A stretch of 64,000 nucleotides of DNA from Proteles cristata cristata (Eukaryota; Chordata; Mammalia; Carnivora; Hyaenidae), in the NCBI GenBank assembly GCA_017311185.1, contig JAESUZ010000425.1, forward strand, positions 124,001-188,000. The letters are read 5' to 3'. The notes beneath the pieces are model-generated. The model had not been told where the DNA came from, did not search any database, and was given only the letters and a program-made list of their open reading frames with translations. Positions 44,041 through 54,400 of this stretch are shown here, one piece after another. How positions within the stretch are numbered: position 1 is the first letter of the stretch; each line of letters begins with the position of its first letter. The translations under genes and the position numbers were made by a program.

Positions 44041-44825
44041 AAATTTTTTAAAAACCCCACATGGCCAGAATGTTCCCTGCAGTCTCCTCTGGTCTTGATT
44101 CTACCTCTGACATCCAAGGCATGTGCCCTGAAACCAGGAGAAGAGAGGTGGGGAGGCTGATCTACACTTTGTTGCCAAGAAGTAGGTGCCAGTTCTATGT
44201 TGCTCCTTTGTCTTGTTCTGGAGGGTTCCAAGAGGTCCCAAATCCAACCTCTAACCCTTCTGTCCACAGGGGCTTTAGTCCTGGGACAGCTAACAGGTAT
44301 CCCAAACTTAATGAGAATTCCTGATTCCCTGATCTCTTGCAACACCTGCTCCCACAGCCTCCCACTTTGGGTCCCTGCCGGTTCCCTCATCCCCTTCCTC
44401 ACCCCTGTACCAGGCATCACCATCTGTGTACTTGCCAAGGAGAACAAATCGAGTAGTGAAAAAAAAAATTTGTTTCATTAGAGAACACATCCTTCTGGGT
44501 TATCAGATTCTGGTCTTGTTTCCTGTCTTCTGGCATAAAATCTCTCCTTAGCTAAGGCCAGCAGTGTTTGTATTTGACAAACTGACCTTGATTCCTTCCT
44601 TTGCTGTCACACCCAATTTGTCAGCAAACTCTGCAGGCTCTACCTCCTCATACATCCCAAATGTATCCATTTCTTTCTCTCCCCACTGCGGCCCACGCTG
44701 CTCTAAGCCATTGGCATCACTTACCCGGACCTTGCTTCCCCTGGCTTCTTTACTGTTTTTTCACCTGCTCCCCAGTTGCCCACAATTCCTTCACTGGATT
44801 GTGGCTCTTTTAAGATACAAAGAGA
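44041..44825. other. Unclassified stretch
   Basis: About 780 bases. The part 44600-44800 has the feel of an old dispersed repeat, but I cannot name it. Frames up to 136 codons look non-coding. Confidence 0.3.
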
Positions 44826-45055
44826 GGGGCGCCTGGGTGGCTCAGTCAGTTGAGCGCCCTCACCCTCGGACTTAGGACTTCTGGCTCAGGTCATGATCTT
44901 GTGGTTCCTTAGTTTGAGCACTACATCCGGCTCCATGCTGACAGCTCAGAGCCTGAAACCTGCTTGGGATTCTGTGTCTCCCTCTTTTTCTGACCTTCCC
45001 CGCTCATGCTGTCTGTCTCTCTCTCTCAAAAATAAATAAACATTAAAAAAATAAA
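44826..45055 (+). mobile_element. CanSINE, sense
   Basis: aggggcgcctgggtggctca head with an insertion of about 10 bases (ccctcaccctcggactt). Confidence 0.9.
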
Positions 45056-45139
45056 ATAAAATGCAAAGAGAAAATAAATCTGGGAGAGGGTGGTGATCAG
45101 TGTGGGGGTATTGGTGGTGGTATTGATTGGGGAGGGGTT

Positions 45140-45690
45140 CGGGGGAGGTTTCTGGGAAGATGGTAACTCGGTATCCTGATAGGATTTTGGGTTATGCAGA
45201 TGTATGCAGTTGTTGAAATGCATCTTTTTTTTTTTAAATTTAAAAATTTTTTTAATTTCTTTCTAGAGAGAGAGAGAGAGAGACAGACAGCATGAGCAGG
45301 GGAGGGTCAGAGAGAGAGGGAGTCACAGACTCTGAAACAGGCTCCAGGCTCTGAGCTGGCAGGCTCGAACCCATGAACCGTGAGATCATGACCTAAGTGA
45401 AAGTCAGACGCTTAATGACTAAGCCACCCAGGTGCCCCTGTTGAAATGCATCTTAACTACACTTGAGATTTGGGCATTTCACTGTATGTAAATTTACCTG
45501 GGGGTGGGAGGAAATGCCCTGGAAACAAACTGAACTCTAGCAAAAGATGCATGCTGCTGTGTTTAGGAGTGAAGTGTTCTGGTATCTGCAACTGTCTGAA
45601 ATGCATCAAAAAATAATAATAATAATGAGATGGATTGCTGGGGCAAGATGAGTAGGTAAGCAACAGAGCAAGAATAGTAATGATGAGGGA
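45140..45690 (+). mobile_element. L1M 3' UTR split by a SINE
   Basis: ttgggttatgcagatgtatg, then tttgggcatttcactgtatg and tctgaaatgcatcaaaaaat. Confidence 0.65.
45227..45438 (-). mobile_element. CanSINE, young subfamily, perfect 16-bp TSD
   Basis: TGTTGAAATGCATCTT at 45211-45226 and 45439-45454. Carries an internal deletion after gagctggcag. Confidence 0.94.
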
Positions 45691-46162
45691 GCATGAGGCA
45701 GGCTGAGGATAAAAGGGTAAAGCACAAACTAACAAGACCTCCCCCACCCCCACCCCCTCGTGGGATATGTGAGATATTCCTCAAGCACTCCTGACAGCCA
45801 AAGAACAGAGGAAAGGGCAGAACATACATGGCCAAACAGATAGAAATCACAGAACCAGAGTGTCCAACAGCTTACAAATATCTTCGTAAATTATAAGAAA
45901 AAGGCAATCTTATCAATAGTCTAATCTCCAGGAACTCCTTACCATCTTAATGCTCTGCTAGACAGAAAAACAACCATAGTCTGAGAATAGCAAGATCTCT
46001 GGGAACCTGTGAATCTTCTTTAGCAAATGGAAATCGCTTTAAGAAACATCCTCTTGACTTTCTCTCCCCCAGCTCCATAATATAACCAGTCACTCTGCAC
46101 AGCCCCGATGCAGCTCCTTCTGCCCACGAGTCCTGTCCCCATGCTTTAATAAAATCGCCTTT

Positions 46163-46372
46163 TTTTAAAAATAATTTTTTTATGTTTATTTATTTTTGAG
46201 ACAGAGTGTGAGCAGAGGAGGGGCAGAGAAAGAAGGAGACACAGGATCCAAAGCAGGCTCCAGGCTCTGAGCTGTCAGCACAGAGCCCAACGTAGGGCTT
46301 GAACTCACATACTGTGAGATCATGACCTGCGCTAAAGTCGAATGCTTAACCGACTGAGCCACCCAGATGCCC
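46163..46372 (-). mobile_element. CanSINE, antisense
   Basis: Old-type linker; ends gccacccagatgccccta. Confidence 0.9.
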
Positions 46373-46469
46373 CTAAAAGCACCTTTTTTTTTGTGCCAAA
46401 GACGTCTCAAGAATTCTTTCTTGGCCATCGGCTCCGGTCCCTCATCACTCCAAAACCCGATCAGTAAAA

Positions 46470-46545
46470 TGTTTTTGGTGGAAGCTAGGTGGTGAATACG
46501 CAAGTGTCTCCTGTACGCTTGAAAGTTTTCATAATTAAATGTTTA
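46470..46545 (+). mobile_element. L1M terminal fragment
   Basis: cttgaaagttttcataatta near the end resembles the L1M terminus. Confidence 0.4.
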
Positions 46546-46685
46546 ATGACAGTGCAAAGCAAACTAATGTTGCTGAGGCTAGAAACCCTTCACTTGCTTC
46601 TGTTTGCAGGGCAAATACAATGCAGACAAGTTTTCTAGGACCCCGAGTACCTCCCTGCTGATCTCATCTCCCACATGCAACCTTT

Positions 46686-46820
46686 GATGCAACAAATATT
46701 TATTGAGTACCTCCTATACGCCAGGCACTGCTCTAGACACTGGGGATACAGCTTTGAACCAAACAGCATGGACTTGACATTGTAACCCTCTTCCTCAAGG
46801 AGCTCATTCCCATGACCAAC
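46686..46820 (-). mobile_element. L2 relic
   Basis: gcaacaaatatttattgagt, gccaggcactgctctagaca. Confidence 0.85.
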
Positions 46821-46833
46821 CCTTGAACAACCA

Positions 46834-47041
46834 AGGGGCGCCTGGGTGGCTCAGTTGGTTGAGTGTGTGACTTCAGCTCAGGTCCTGATCTCGCTGTTTG
46901 TGAGTTTGAGCCCCACATTGGGCTCTGTGCTGACAGCTCAGAGCCAGGAACCTGCTACAGATTCTGTGTCTCCCTCTTTCTCAGCCCCTCCCCCATTTGT
47001 CCTCTGTCTCTCTCGCTCTCTTTCAAACATAAATAAAATAT
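46834..47041 (+). mobile_element. CanSINE, sense, host of the next SINE
   Basis: aggggcgcctgggtggctca head; A-tail hit by the next insertion. Confidence 0.91.
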
Positions 47042-47260
47042 GGGGCGCCTGGGTGGCTTAGTCGGTTAAGCGTCCGACTTTCGCTTAGGTCATGATCTCG
47101 TGGTTCGTGAGTTCGAGTCCCGCGCTCTGTGCTGACTGCCAGCTCAGAGCCTGGAGCCTGTTTCAATCTGTGACTCCCTCTCTCTCTGGCCCTCCCCTGC
47201 TCATGCTGTCTCTCTCTCTCTCCTAGAAATAAATAAAAACATTTAAAAAATGTTCTTTAA
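47042..47260 (+). mobile_element. CanSINE, young subfamily, perfect 17-bp TSD
   Basis: AAACATAAATAAAATAT at 47025-47041 and 47261-47277. Diagnostic tttcgcttaggtc. Confidence 0.95.
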
Positions 47261-47464
47261 AAACATAAATAAAATATAAAAAATATTTTTAAAAACCTTG
47301 AACAACCTGAAATTATCTCAATTTTCGACTTCATTTGCATGGCAATATAAGCTCAGGGAGGGCAGGGCCCTTCTCTCTTACTCATAGCTCCATCTCTGGG
47401 TCTAGAACAATCTTGTTTATAGTTGGACCTCAATAACAATCAGTTGAAAGTATATTAGCTAACA

Positions 47465-47600
47465 TTTATTTGGTACTTGTTGTATACGCACCTGGACCTC
47501 TTTGAAATTGTTTACACATGAACCTATTTAATCCTTAAAACGATCCCCATTTTCCAAGAATTAACAGAGGCACATAGAAGCTAGGCTGTGAACTCAAGCA
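47465..47600 (-). mobile_element. MIR relic
   Basis: aacctatttaatccttaaaa, gatccccattttccaagaat. Confidence 0.55.
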
Positions 47601-47654
47601 CTCTGGCTTCAAATATGTTCCTAACGATTGTCCGATGCTAAGTGAATGAATGAT

Positions 47655-47765
47655 GGGAGTCAGAAAGGCCGGGAATTCAAAGACTAGCCGCTTGTTCAGC
47701 TGTGTGGCCGGGCGCCAGCCGATTTATCTCCCTGAACCTCAGACGCCTCGTTGTTAAAGGTCAAG
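47655..47765 (+). mobile_element. MIR relic
   Basis: ttgttcagctgtgtggccgg and ctccctgaacctcagacgcc; lies just upstream of the CpG-rich promoter. Confidence 0.6.
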
Positions 47766-47824
47766 TCCTCCTCCTAGTTCACCGTGAAGATAGATGCTGG
47801 AGGAAATTGGCTCAAAGACGCGCG

Positions 47825-47829
47825 CACGC
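47825..47829 (-). promoter_or_regulatory. Dioxin response element core (AhR/ARNT), distal
   Basis: CACGC, the reverse complement of the GCGTG core, inside cgcgcacgcacagg about 425 bases upstream of the ATG. Human CYP2S1 is known to be dioxin-inducible through AhR; binding here is inferred from the 5-bp core only. Confidence 0.4.
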
Positions 47830-47969
47830 ACAGGCGAACTCACACCCCGACAGCCGCGAGGAGGGAGGTAGAAGCTGGGGACGGCGGCACGGGGTCACCT
47901 CTTCAGGCACAGGGTGTGGCCTCCAGGAGGCAGCCAAAGTCTCTGGCTTCCAGGTTCCTCCACTGTGCC

Positions 47970-47974
47970 CACGC
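47970..47974 (-). promoter_or_regulatory. Dioxin response element core, middle
   Basis: CACGC (reverse GCGTG core) in gcccacgccctacc, about 280 bases upstream of the ATG. The flanks are a weaker match than those of the distal site. Confidence 0.35.
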
Positions 47975-48044
47975 CCTACCTGGGGCCTAAGGCGCTGTCC
48001 CCGCCCTCCAGAACCTGGGTGCCCTGGTAGATATTCGTTCCAGA

Positions 48045-48049
48045 GCGTG
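48045..48049 (+). promoter_or_regulatory. Dioxin response element core, proximal
   Basis: GCGTG in ccagagcgtgtctcc, about 205 bases upstream of the ATG. Third core in about 225 bases; clustering supports, but does not prove, AhR/ARNT control. Confidence 0.4.
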
Positions 48050-48252
48050 TCTCCACACCCGGCGGCCGCAGTGGTCTGAAGACAGAAATCTGGCGGCGGG
48101 GAGAGAATCTGGTCTGTAGGTAGGGGGAGGGGCCGGCTGCCCCGCCCCCCCTCGGCCGGATTTCATCCGCGGGGAGCCGCCCGGCTCCCGCCCCCAACTG
48201 GCCCGGCCGCCCGGAGTGTCTGGGAACCTGGAGAAGGAGCCGAGCCGCCGAG

Positions 48253-48423
48253 ATGGAGGTGGCCAGCACCGGGGCGCTGCTGCTGGTGCTGCTGCTGCTC
48301 TTGGTGCTGACGCTGGCGCTGCCCCGGACCCCGGGCCACCTGCCCCCGGGGCCCACGCCGCTGCCGCTGCTGGGGAACCTGCTGCAGCTCCGGCCCGGGG
48401 CGTTGTACTTGGGGCTCCTGCGG
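48253..48423 (+). CDS. CYP2S1: CYP2S1 exon 1
   Basis: Codes residues 1-57: membrane anchor of alternating Leu, Val and Ala, then the Pro-rich hinge and the [19 protein letters not shown] stretch. Ends in phase 0 with donor cgg|gtgagg. Very GC-rich and part of the CpG-rich promoter zone. Confidence 0.95.
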
Positions 48424-51400
48424 GTGAGGGGCTGCGGCGGCGGCGTCCTGGCTCGGGCGGGGGTCTGGGGCCAAGAGAGGGAGGGGGTCCCAGGAGGGAG
48501 AGAAAGCGGGGTGCCAGGGAAGGGAGGCCCTTGGGTATCCTAGACGAAGCAGAGGAATGGTGCAAGGGCGAAGGGGTTATGGGTGTTCTGGGGTGGGGCA
48601 GGGCTCCGGAGCTGAGAAGGGGTGGAAAGGAGCGCTGGGCGAGAGGACCCTGGGGTGCGAGGCCAGGGCTCAGAGGAGCAGAGACCTCTGTCCCCAAAAT
48701 CCTAGAAAGGATGAGAGCAGGGGATCAGGATCCAGTGGCTGGGGTACTGGAGCAGAGGGGCCCACAGAATCCTGGGAAAGTGCTAGAAGCAGGGGATTAA
48801 AGCCAGAGGCGCGAAAGCACTCTAGCAGCAGAGAAGCTGATGAGGGGATGCCAGGGGGTGGGGTGCCTGTCCCAGGGGGCGAGGTAGCTAGGGAGGGACA
48901 GAAGAAAAGGGGAGCGGCCACTGGCGGGAAGGGGAGGCCTGGCTTCAGAGTTCCAGGTGTATGTCTGCAGAGATTAGGGGTGTGGGAGTTCTGTGGGTGC
49001 GGGGCTCAGCTAGGAGGGACCTAGAAGCCCCAGGACAGCAGGGAAGGAGGGCAGGAAAGAAGGCTGATACAGTTCCAACCTTTCGTAGGAGAGAGGAAGA
49101 GGCCAGAGGCTCCCCATTCAAAAGGAGTCTGGGGGACTCCAGGACATGGGGAGGGGGTGGGGGTCTTGGGGAAAGGTTTGGCAGGTGTCCAGCAGTATCT
49201 GCTCCAGAATTTGAGGGATTAGCAGTGATTGGAAAGGGCGGCTGGTTTGGGGGTAGGGGAAGAGCTGAGCAATCGAGAGAGGCCAGTCTCTGCTGCCCAT
49301 GTTTGCTGCCATATGTCTGAGTTGGGAAGCAGGGTGGTCCTGGGTTGGCCCTGGGTCTGAACCTGGGGCTCTGTAGGAGGTAAGGGGTTGAGGACTCTTT
49401 AGGGAGGGGACCTGAGAGCCTGGCGCAGAAAGAGCACTGAGCCTCCCTAGGGGGCTATTTCCGCCTGGAGGGGAGGGGGTTCCTCTCAGGTGCCTCATCC
49501 AGTGATGGGGCTGTGATGGGGACATCTAGACTGAAAGAGGCAATAGCCTCTCCCTCAGCACCTACCCCTTCTCCCTCCCTCCCTGCCCCCAGCTGAGTAA
49601 GAAATATGGACCAGTGTTCACCGTGTACCTGGGTCCCTGGCGGCGTGTGGTGGTCCTCGTTGGGCACAAGGCTGTCCAGGAGGCCCTGGAAGGTCAGGCT
49701 GAGGAGTTCAGTGGGCGCGGGATGCTGGCGACGCTGGACGGGACTTTCGATGGCCACGGTGAGTCACGAGCAGGGCTGGAGACCGCTGGCTGTGGCTCCT
49801 TCCCCCGGAGCCTGCCCCCGCTTAACTGGTCTGACTTGTGCGTGACTTAGTGTCCCTGGGCCTGTATTTCCTTATCCGTAACATGGAGTGATCGTAGCGT
49901 TTATTACAGATGTCCCTGCTCAGGATTGAATGAGCCCTGGCCAAATTGTAGTGATGTCCCAAGCCCCCAGGGCTGGGAGGGACCAAGAGAGCTTTCTAGG
50001 CACTGGGAACACTTACCGTTGTAGAGACGATTCTCTGCTAAGCCTGGAAGTATGAGCTTGGTGTTGGGGGCTGTCGGGACACAGCAGTGACCCGGACAGA
50101 GCTTGTTGGCCACTGGGAAGAAACACCCAGGCAGTGACAGGCCAGAGAGGTCAGGCCTAGAATGGGGGAGGCAGAGGGGCCAGGGACCGGTTAGGGGAAA
50201 CCCTGGGACTGCCAGAACCAGAGGAGGCACCTGACCCAGACTGTTTGGTGGGAGAGGTCCAGGGAGCCTTGAAAGACCAGCCTCCTGAGAAGGGTGTTGC
50301 AAGCAGACACCAGAATGTAAAAAAGCACAGAGGTGACAGAAGAAGCATCCGTTCATTCATTAAATTGACCCATCACCAGCATGCCTGGCCCTGGAGTGGG
50401 TACTGGGGACACAGAAGTGTCCATGACAGATGTGGCATCCTGTCTTACCGTAGGAGAGGTGGGCTTGCCATGAGACTGGAGGAAGGGAACAGAATTCTGG
50501 AACCTGCTTCAGCTCTGACAGCAGGACACAGGGGAACTGTACTGGCCCGGGTGTGGTGCGGGGAAGGGAGGGAGACTGAGAGGAATCAAGGAAGGCTTCT
50601 CAGAGGAGGGGACCATTCCAATGAGACCTGAAGGAGGAAGCGAGTTAGTTCAGTGGGGACGGAGAGTGAGTGATCCAGGCAGAGGAAAGGCGGGGGTGGG
50701 GTGGGGGGTGGGGGCGCAGCCTAGAGGAAGGGACCCTGATACCACGGAAGGCCAATTCAGTTGCAGCAGGGTGAGTAAGAAAGCTGGAGGAGTGGGTCGT
50801 GAGGGGCCTGAGTCGCACCAGAGTGCTTGGCTTTGGGTTTTTCTGGGAGCCGTAGATGGAAGCAGGGACAGAGTATGGTCAGAGCTAGAAAGATCCTTGG
50901 GTTGCTGTGTGGGAGCCCAGGGAGGGGACTCTGCTGGGCTGGGGTGGAGGCCGTGGGAAACGGAGGGGGTGGCTGGGAGAGGCTTCTAGGGCTCTGGACG
51001 GGAATGGTGGGCTGAGATGGGAAGGAAGGGAGTTGTGGAGGCCAGTTTGGGACACCCAGGACGCCACCAGGGGCCAGCACTGCACAGGTGAGATGCTGAG
51101 CTCAGAGAAGGCAAGGTTGTGTCCAATGCAGACCCTTAGTTGGAGGAGGAAAGCAGCTCCTCCTTCCCAGTTCAGTTTCCAGCTTCCAAATGACGTGGGG
51201 GCAGGGGACCCCATGGTACCCTGTAAATGTCAGGAAGGAAGGAGGTCGAGGAAGGAGAGATCAAAGGACTCCAGGGGCGGTGGGGGGGGGCGGTGATGTG
51301 TAAAGAGGAAGCAAAAGATGGACGGAAGGAAGCAGTCCTTGCCCATCCTGGCTCATCACAGAACACGAGGAGCCTGGATAAGCCCCGTTATCAGCATCTC

Positions 51401-54400
51401 AGGAGAATGTCACCCTCTGACCCAAGGTTAGGCACGTACTGAGTACTTCCGGAGTCCTCTGCCAGTCCCCTGGGCTAGGCTGATAGTGGACCCGGGACAG
51501 GGGACTGCAGAGTCCCCCTGGGCATGTCACTGGGAGGAAGGGAGCAGTCCTGGGAGATGGGGTGAGGGGTCAGTCCCTCCTTGAGTCCCGCCTTCGGTGC
51601 AGGGGTTTTCTTCTCCAATGGGGAGCGATGGAGACAGCTGAAAAGATTCACCATGCTGGCGCTGCGGGACCTGGGCATGGGCAAGCCGGAAGGCGAGGAG
51701 CTGATCCAGGCCGAGGCCCGGTGTCTGGTGGAGGCATTCCAGGGGACAGAAGGTCAGCAGGGTCGGGTGAGCCTGGGGTCCCCGGCAGCGTGCCCGAGTG
51801 TGGGGCACCTTCCGTCTCTGTCTTCCTGTCTCCCCAGGGATCTCAGCGCCCCCCACTGCCACTCACTCTTGGTGCTGCTTTTCTTTCTCGACGTTTCCGT
51901 TTTTCTCTCCTGTAAGTCTGTCTGTCTTTCTCTGCCTCTCTCCCTAACCATCTTTTGCAGCCTTTCCCGGTCTCTCTTTCCCTATCTATTTCTCTGTCTC
52001 TCCCTGTCTCTCTCTGTCTGTCTCTTTCCCCTTCTGTTCCTCCATCAGTCTTCCTTCCCCTGTCTGTCTCTCTTGATGCCTGGCTCCTTCTGGTTCAGTC
52101 TGGCCCCCTGTCCATCACAGCCCTCCTCCCTGCCCGCCTCCCCCCTCAGGACGGCCGTTTGACCCCTCCCTGCTGCTGGCCCAAGCCACCTCCAACATCA
52201 TCTGCTCCCTCACCTTCGGCCTCCGCTTCCCCTATGAGGACGAGGAGTTCCAGACCGTGGTCAGGGCAGCTGGTGGTGCCATGCTGGGGGTCAGCTCCCC
52301 ATGGGGCCAGGTAAGTGGGTGGGACTCCTCTCCAGCCACCTTTCCCCAAGAACACCCCTCTACGCTGGTGCAGGGCCAGGCCCCATGGGAATAGCTGCCC
52401 TTCTCTCCCCCATTTCCCTCCCCCACTGCAGACCTACGAGATGTTCTCCTGGCTCCTGCAGCACCTGCCGGGCCCTCACACACAGCTCCTCGGTCAGTTG
52501 AACATCCTGGCCACCTTCGCCATCCAGCAGGTGCAGCAGCACAAAGGGAACCTGGACACCTCAGGGCCCGCAGGTGACGTTGTGGATGCCTTCCTGCTGA
52601 AGATGGCAAAGGTCAGAGAGAGTCAGGGTCGGGCGGGGGTGGGGGGCGCTCCTGAATGGGGCTGGTGGCCAGGCTGAGCTCCACCCTGGCATAGCTGGAA
52701 TCGATCAGGCCTCCCTCTCTCTCTCCCTCTCCCTTTCTCCCTCTCCCTTTCTCCCTCTTGCTCTGACCTTAGCCCCCTGTGCAGGCCCCATGCTCAGTGA
52801 CCTGCAATCCCCATGTCACTGTACCCCACCCCACGACATGTCCAGTATAATCATCTAACTATGAGACCTTGTGATATCAAATTACAGGAATAAAGTCCAC
52901 TTCCTTCATTCATTAAGAACAATTTATTATTATAAGGAGATTGCAGTGAAGGCTAAACCTATGGAAATAACTACTTTTGAATTGTCCAGACTCTGGAGTT
53001 ATGGAAGACTTTCCGGGCCACATCCTTGAAATAAATGCGGCCACCCTGTTCGTGAAGAGAGAGAACATTTTTCTTGACCTCGTAGCCCCATTTCCTTCTA
53101 CTTTCATTTTCTAAATTAAACAAAATTTTTGGAATCGTGGTGAAGCACCCATAACATAAAATTCACCACCTTAACCATCTTTCGGTAAAGACTTTATTTT
53201 GTGGGGGACACCTGGGTGGCTCAGTCAGTTAAACGTCTGACTCTTGATTTCGGCTCAGGTCGTGATCTCCCCGTCGTGAGATCCCTCACATCGGGCTCTG
53301 AGATGATAGCATGGAGCTTGTTTGGGATTCTCTCTCTCTCCCTCTGCCGCACTCGCTCACTCTCTTAAAACAAATAAACAGACATAAAGAAAGATTTTAT
53401 TTTTCAGTAATCTCTCTGTCTACCGTGGGGCTCTAACTTAGCAACCTCTCCACCTTATAACCTCTCGATCAAGAATCACATGGGCCATGGGGCGCCTGGG
53501 TGGCTTAGTCGGTTAAGCGTCCGACTTTCGCTTGGGTCATGATCTCGCGGTTCGTGGGTTCGAGCCCCGCGTCGGGCTCTGTGCTGACTGCCAGCTCGGA
53601 GCCTGGAGGCTATTTCAGTCTGTGACACCCTCTCTCTCTGACCCTCCCCTGCTCACGCTGTCTCTCTCTCTCTCCTAGAAATAAATAAAACATAAAAAAA
53701 AAAAAAGAATCACATGGGCCACCCACTGAGCCAGCCAGGCGCCCCCTACCTTGCCCATTTTTAAGTGTCAAGTTCAGTAGTGTTAATTATACCCACATTG
53801 TTGTGTAGACGATCTCCAGAACTTTTTTCATCATATCAAACAGAAACTGTCTGCGTGGTAAAGGACTCCCCACCCCCTCCCAGCCCCTGACAACCACCTT
53901 TCAACGTTCTGTCTCTGTGAGTTTGCCTACTCCAGGGACCTCATATACGTAGAATCCTCCAGTATTTGTCCTTTCGTGACTGGTTTATTTCACTTCCCGT
54001 GATGTTCTCAAGGTTAATCCATGTCGTAGCCTGTGACAGTATTTCCTTCCTTTTTTAAGGCTGAGTCCTTACTCCACCGCGTGGATAGACCACAGTGGGC
54101 TTATCCATTCATCCATCAGTGGACACTTTTGTGAATAACGTTGCTATGAACAAATACCTCTTCAAGGTCTTGCATTCCATTTGTTGGCTTCCCTGCCCAG
54201 AAATGGAATTGCTAGGTCATACAGTAATTCTATTTTTTTTAATGTTTTTTATTTATTTCTAGGAGAGAGAGAGACAGCGTGAGCAGGGGAGGGTCAGAGA
54301 GAGAGGGAGTCACAGACCGAAACAGGCTCCAGGCTCTGAGCTGGCAGTCAGCACAGAGCCTGACGCGGGGCTTGAACCCACAAACCGCAAGATCATGACC

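Larger units (their letters stand above)
47780..48252 (+). promoter_or_regulatory. CYP2S1: CpG-rich CYP2S1 promoter and 5' UTR region
   Basis: CpG density rises sharply here, free of CanSINEs, and continues into exon 1. No TATA box is seen near the start. GC boxes occur near 48142-48148 (CCGCCC) and in the cccgcccccaac stretch near 48188. The transcription start cannot be fixed from sequence. CpG-rich TATA-less starts fit a broadly expressed extrahepatic P450. Confidence 0.65.

Noticed and set aside
1..47700. A second CYP2 gene or pseudogene upstream (CYP2F or CYP2T type)
   Set aside because: I looked for haem loop (FxxGxRxCxG), ExxR and PPGP motifs in the translated frames and found none outside CYP2S1.
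47987..48697. 236-codon antisense frame over the promoter and exon 1
   Set aside because: Pro/Ala/Ser-rich shadow of a GC-rich region with no stop codons by composition; no gene features.
48216..48800. 194-codon frame overlapping CYP2S1 exon 1
   Set aside because: A different frame from the P450 exon, very Gly/Ala/Arg-rich as expected from GC-rich DNA; it runs into intron 1 and has no family similarity.
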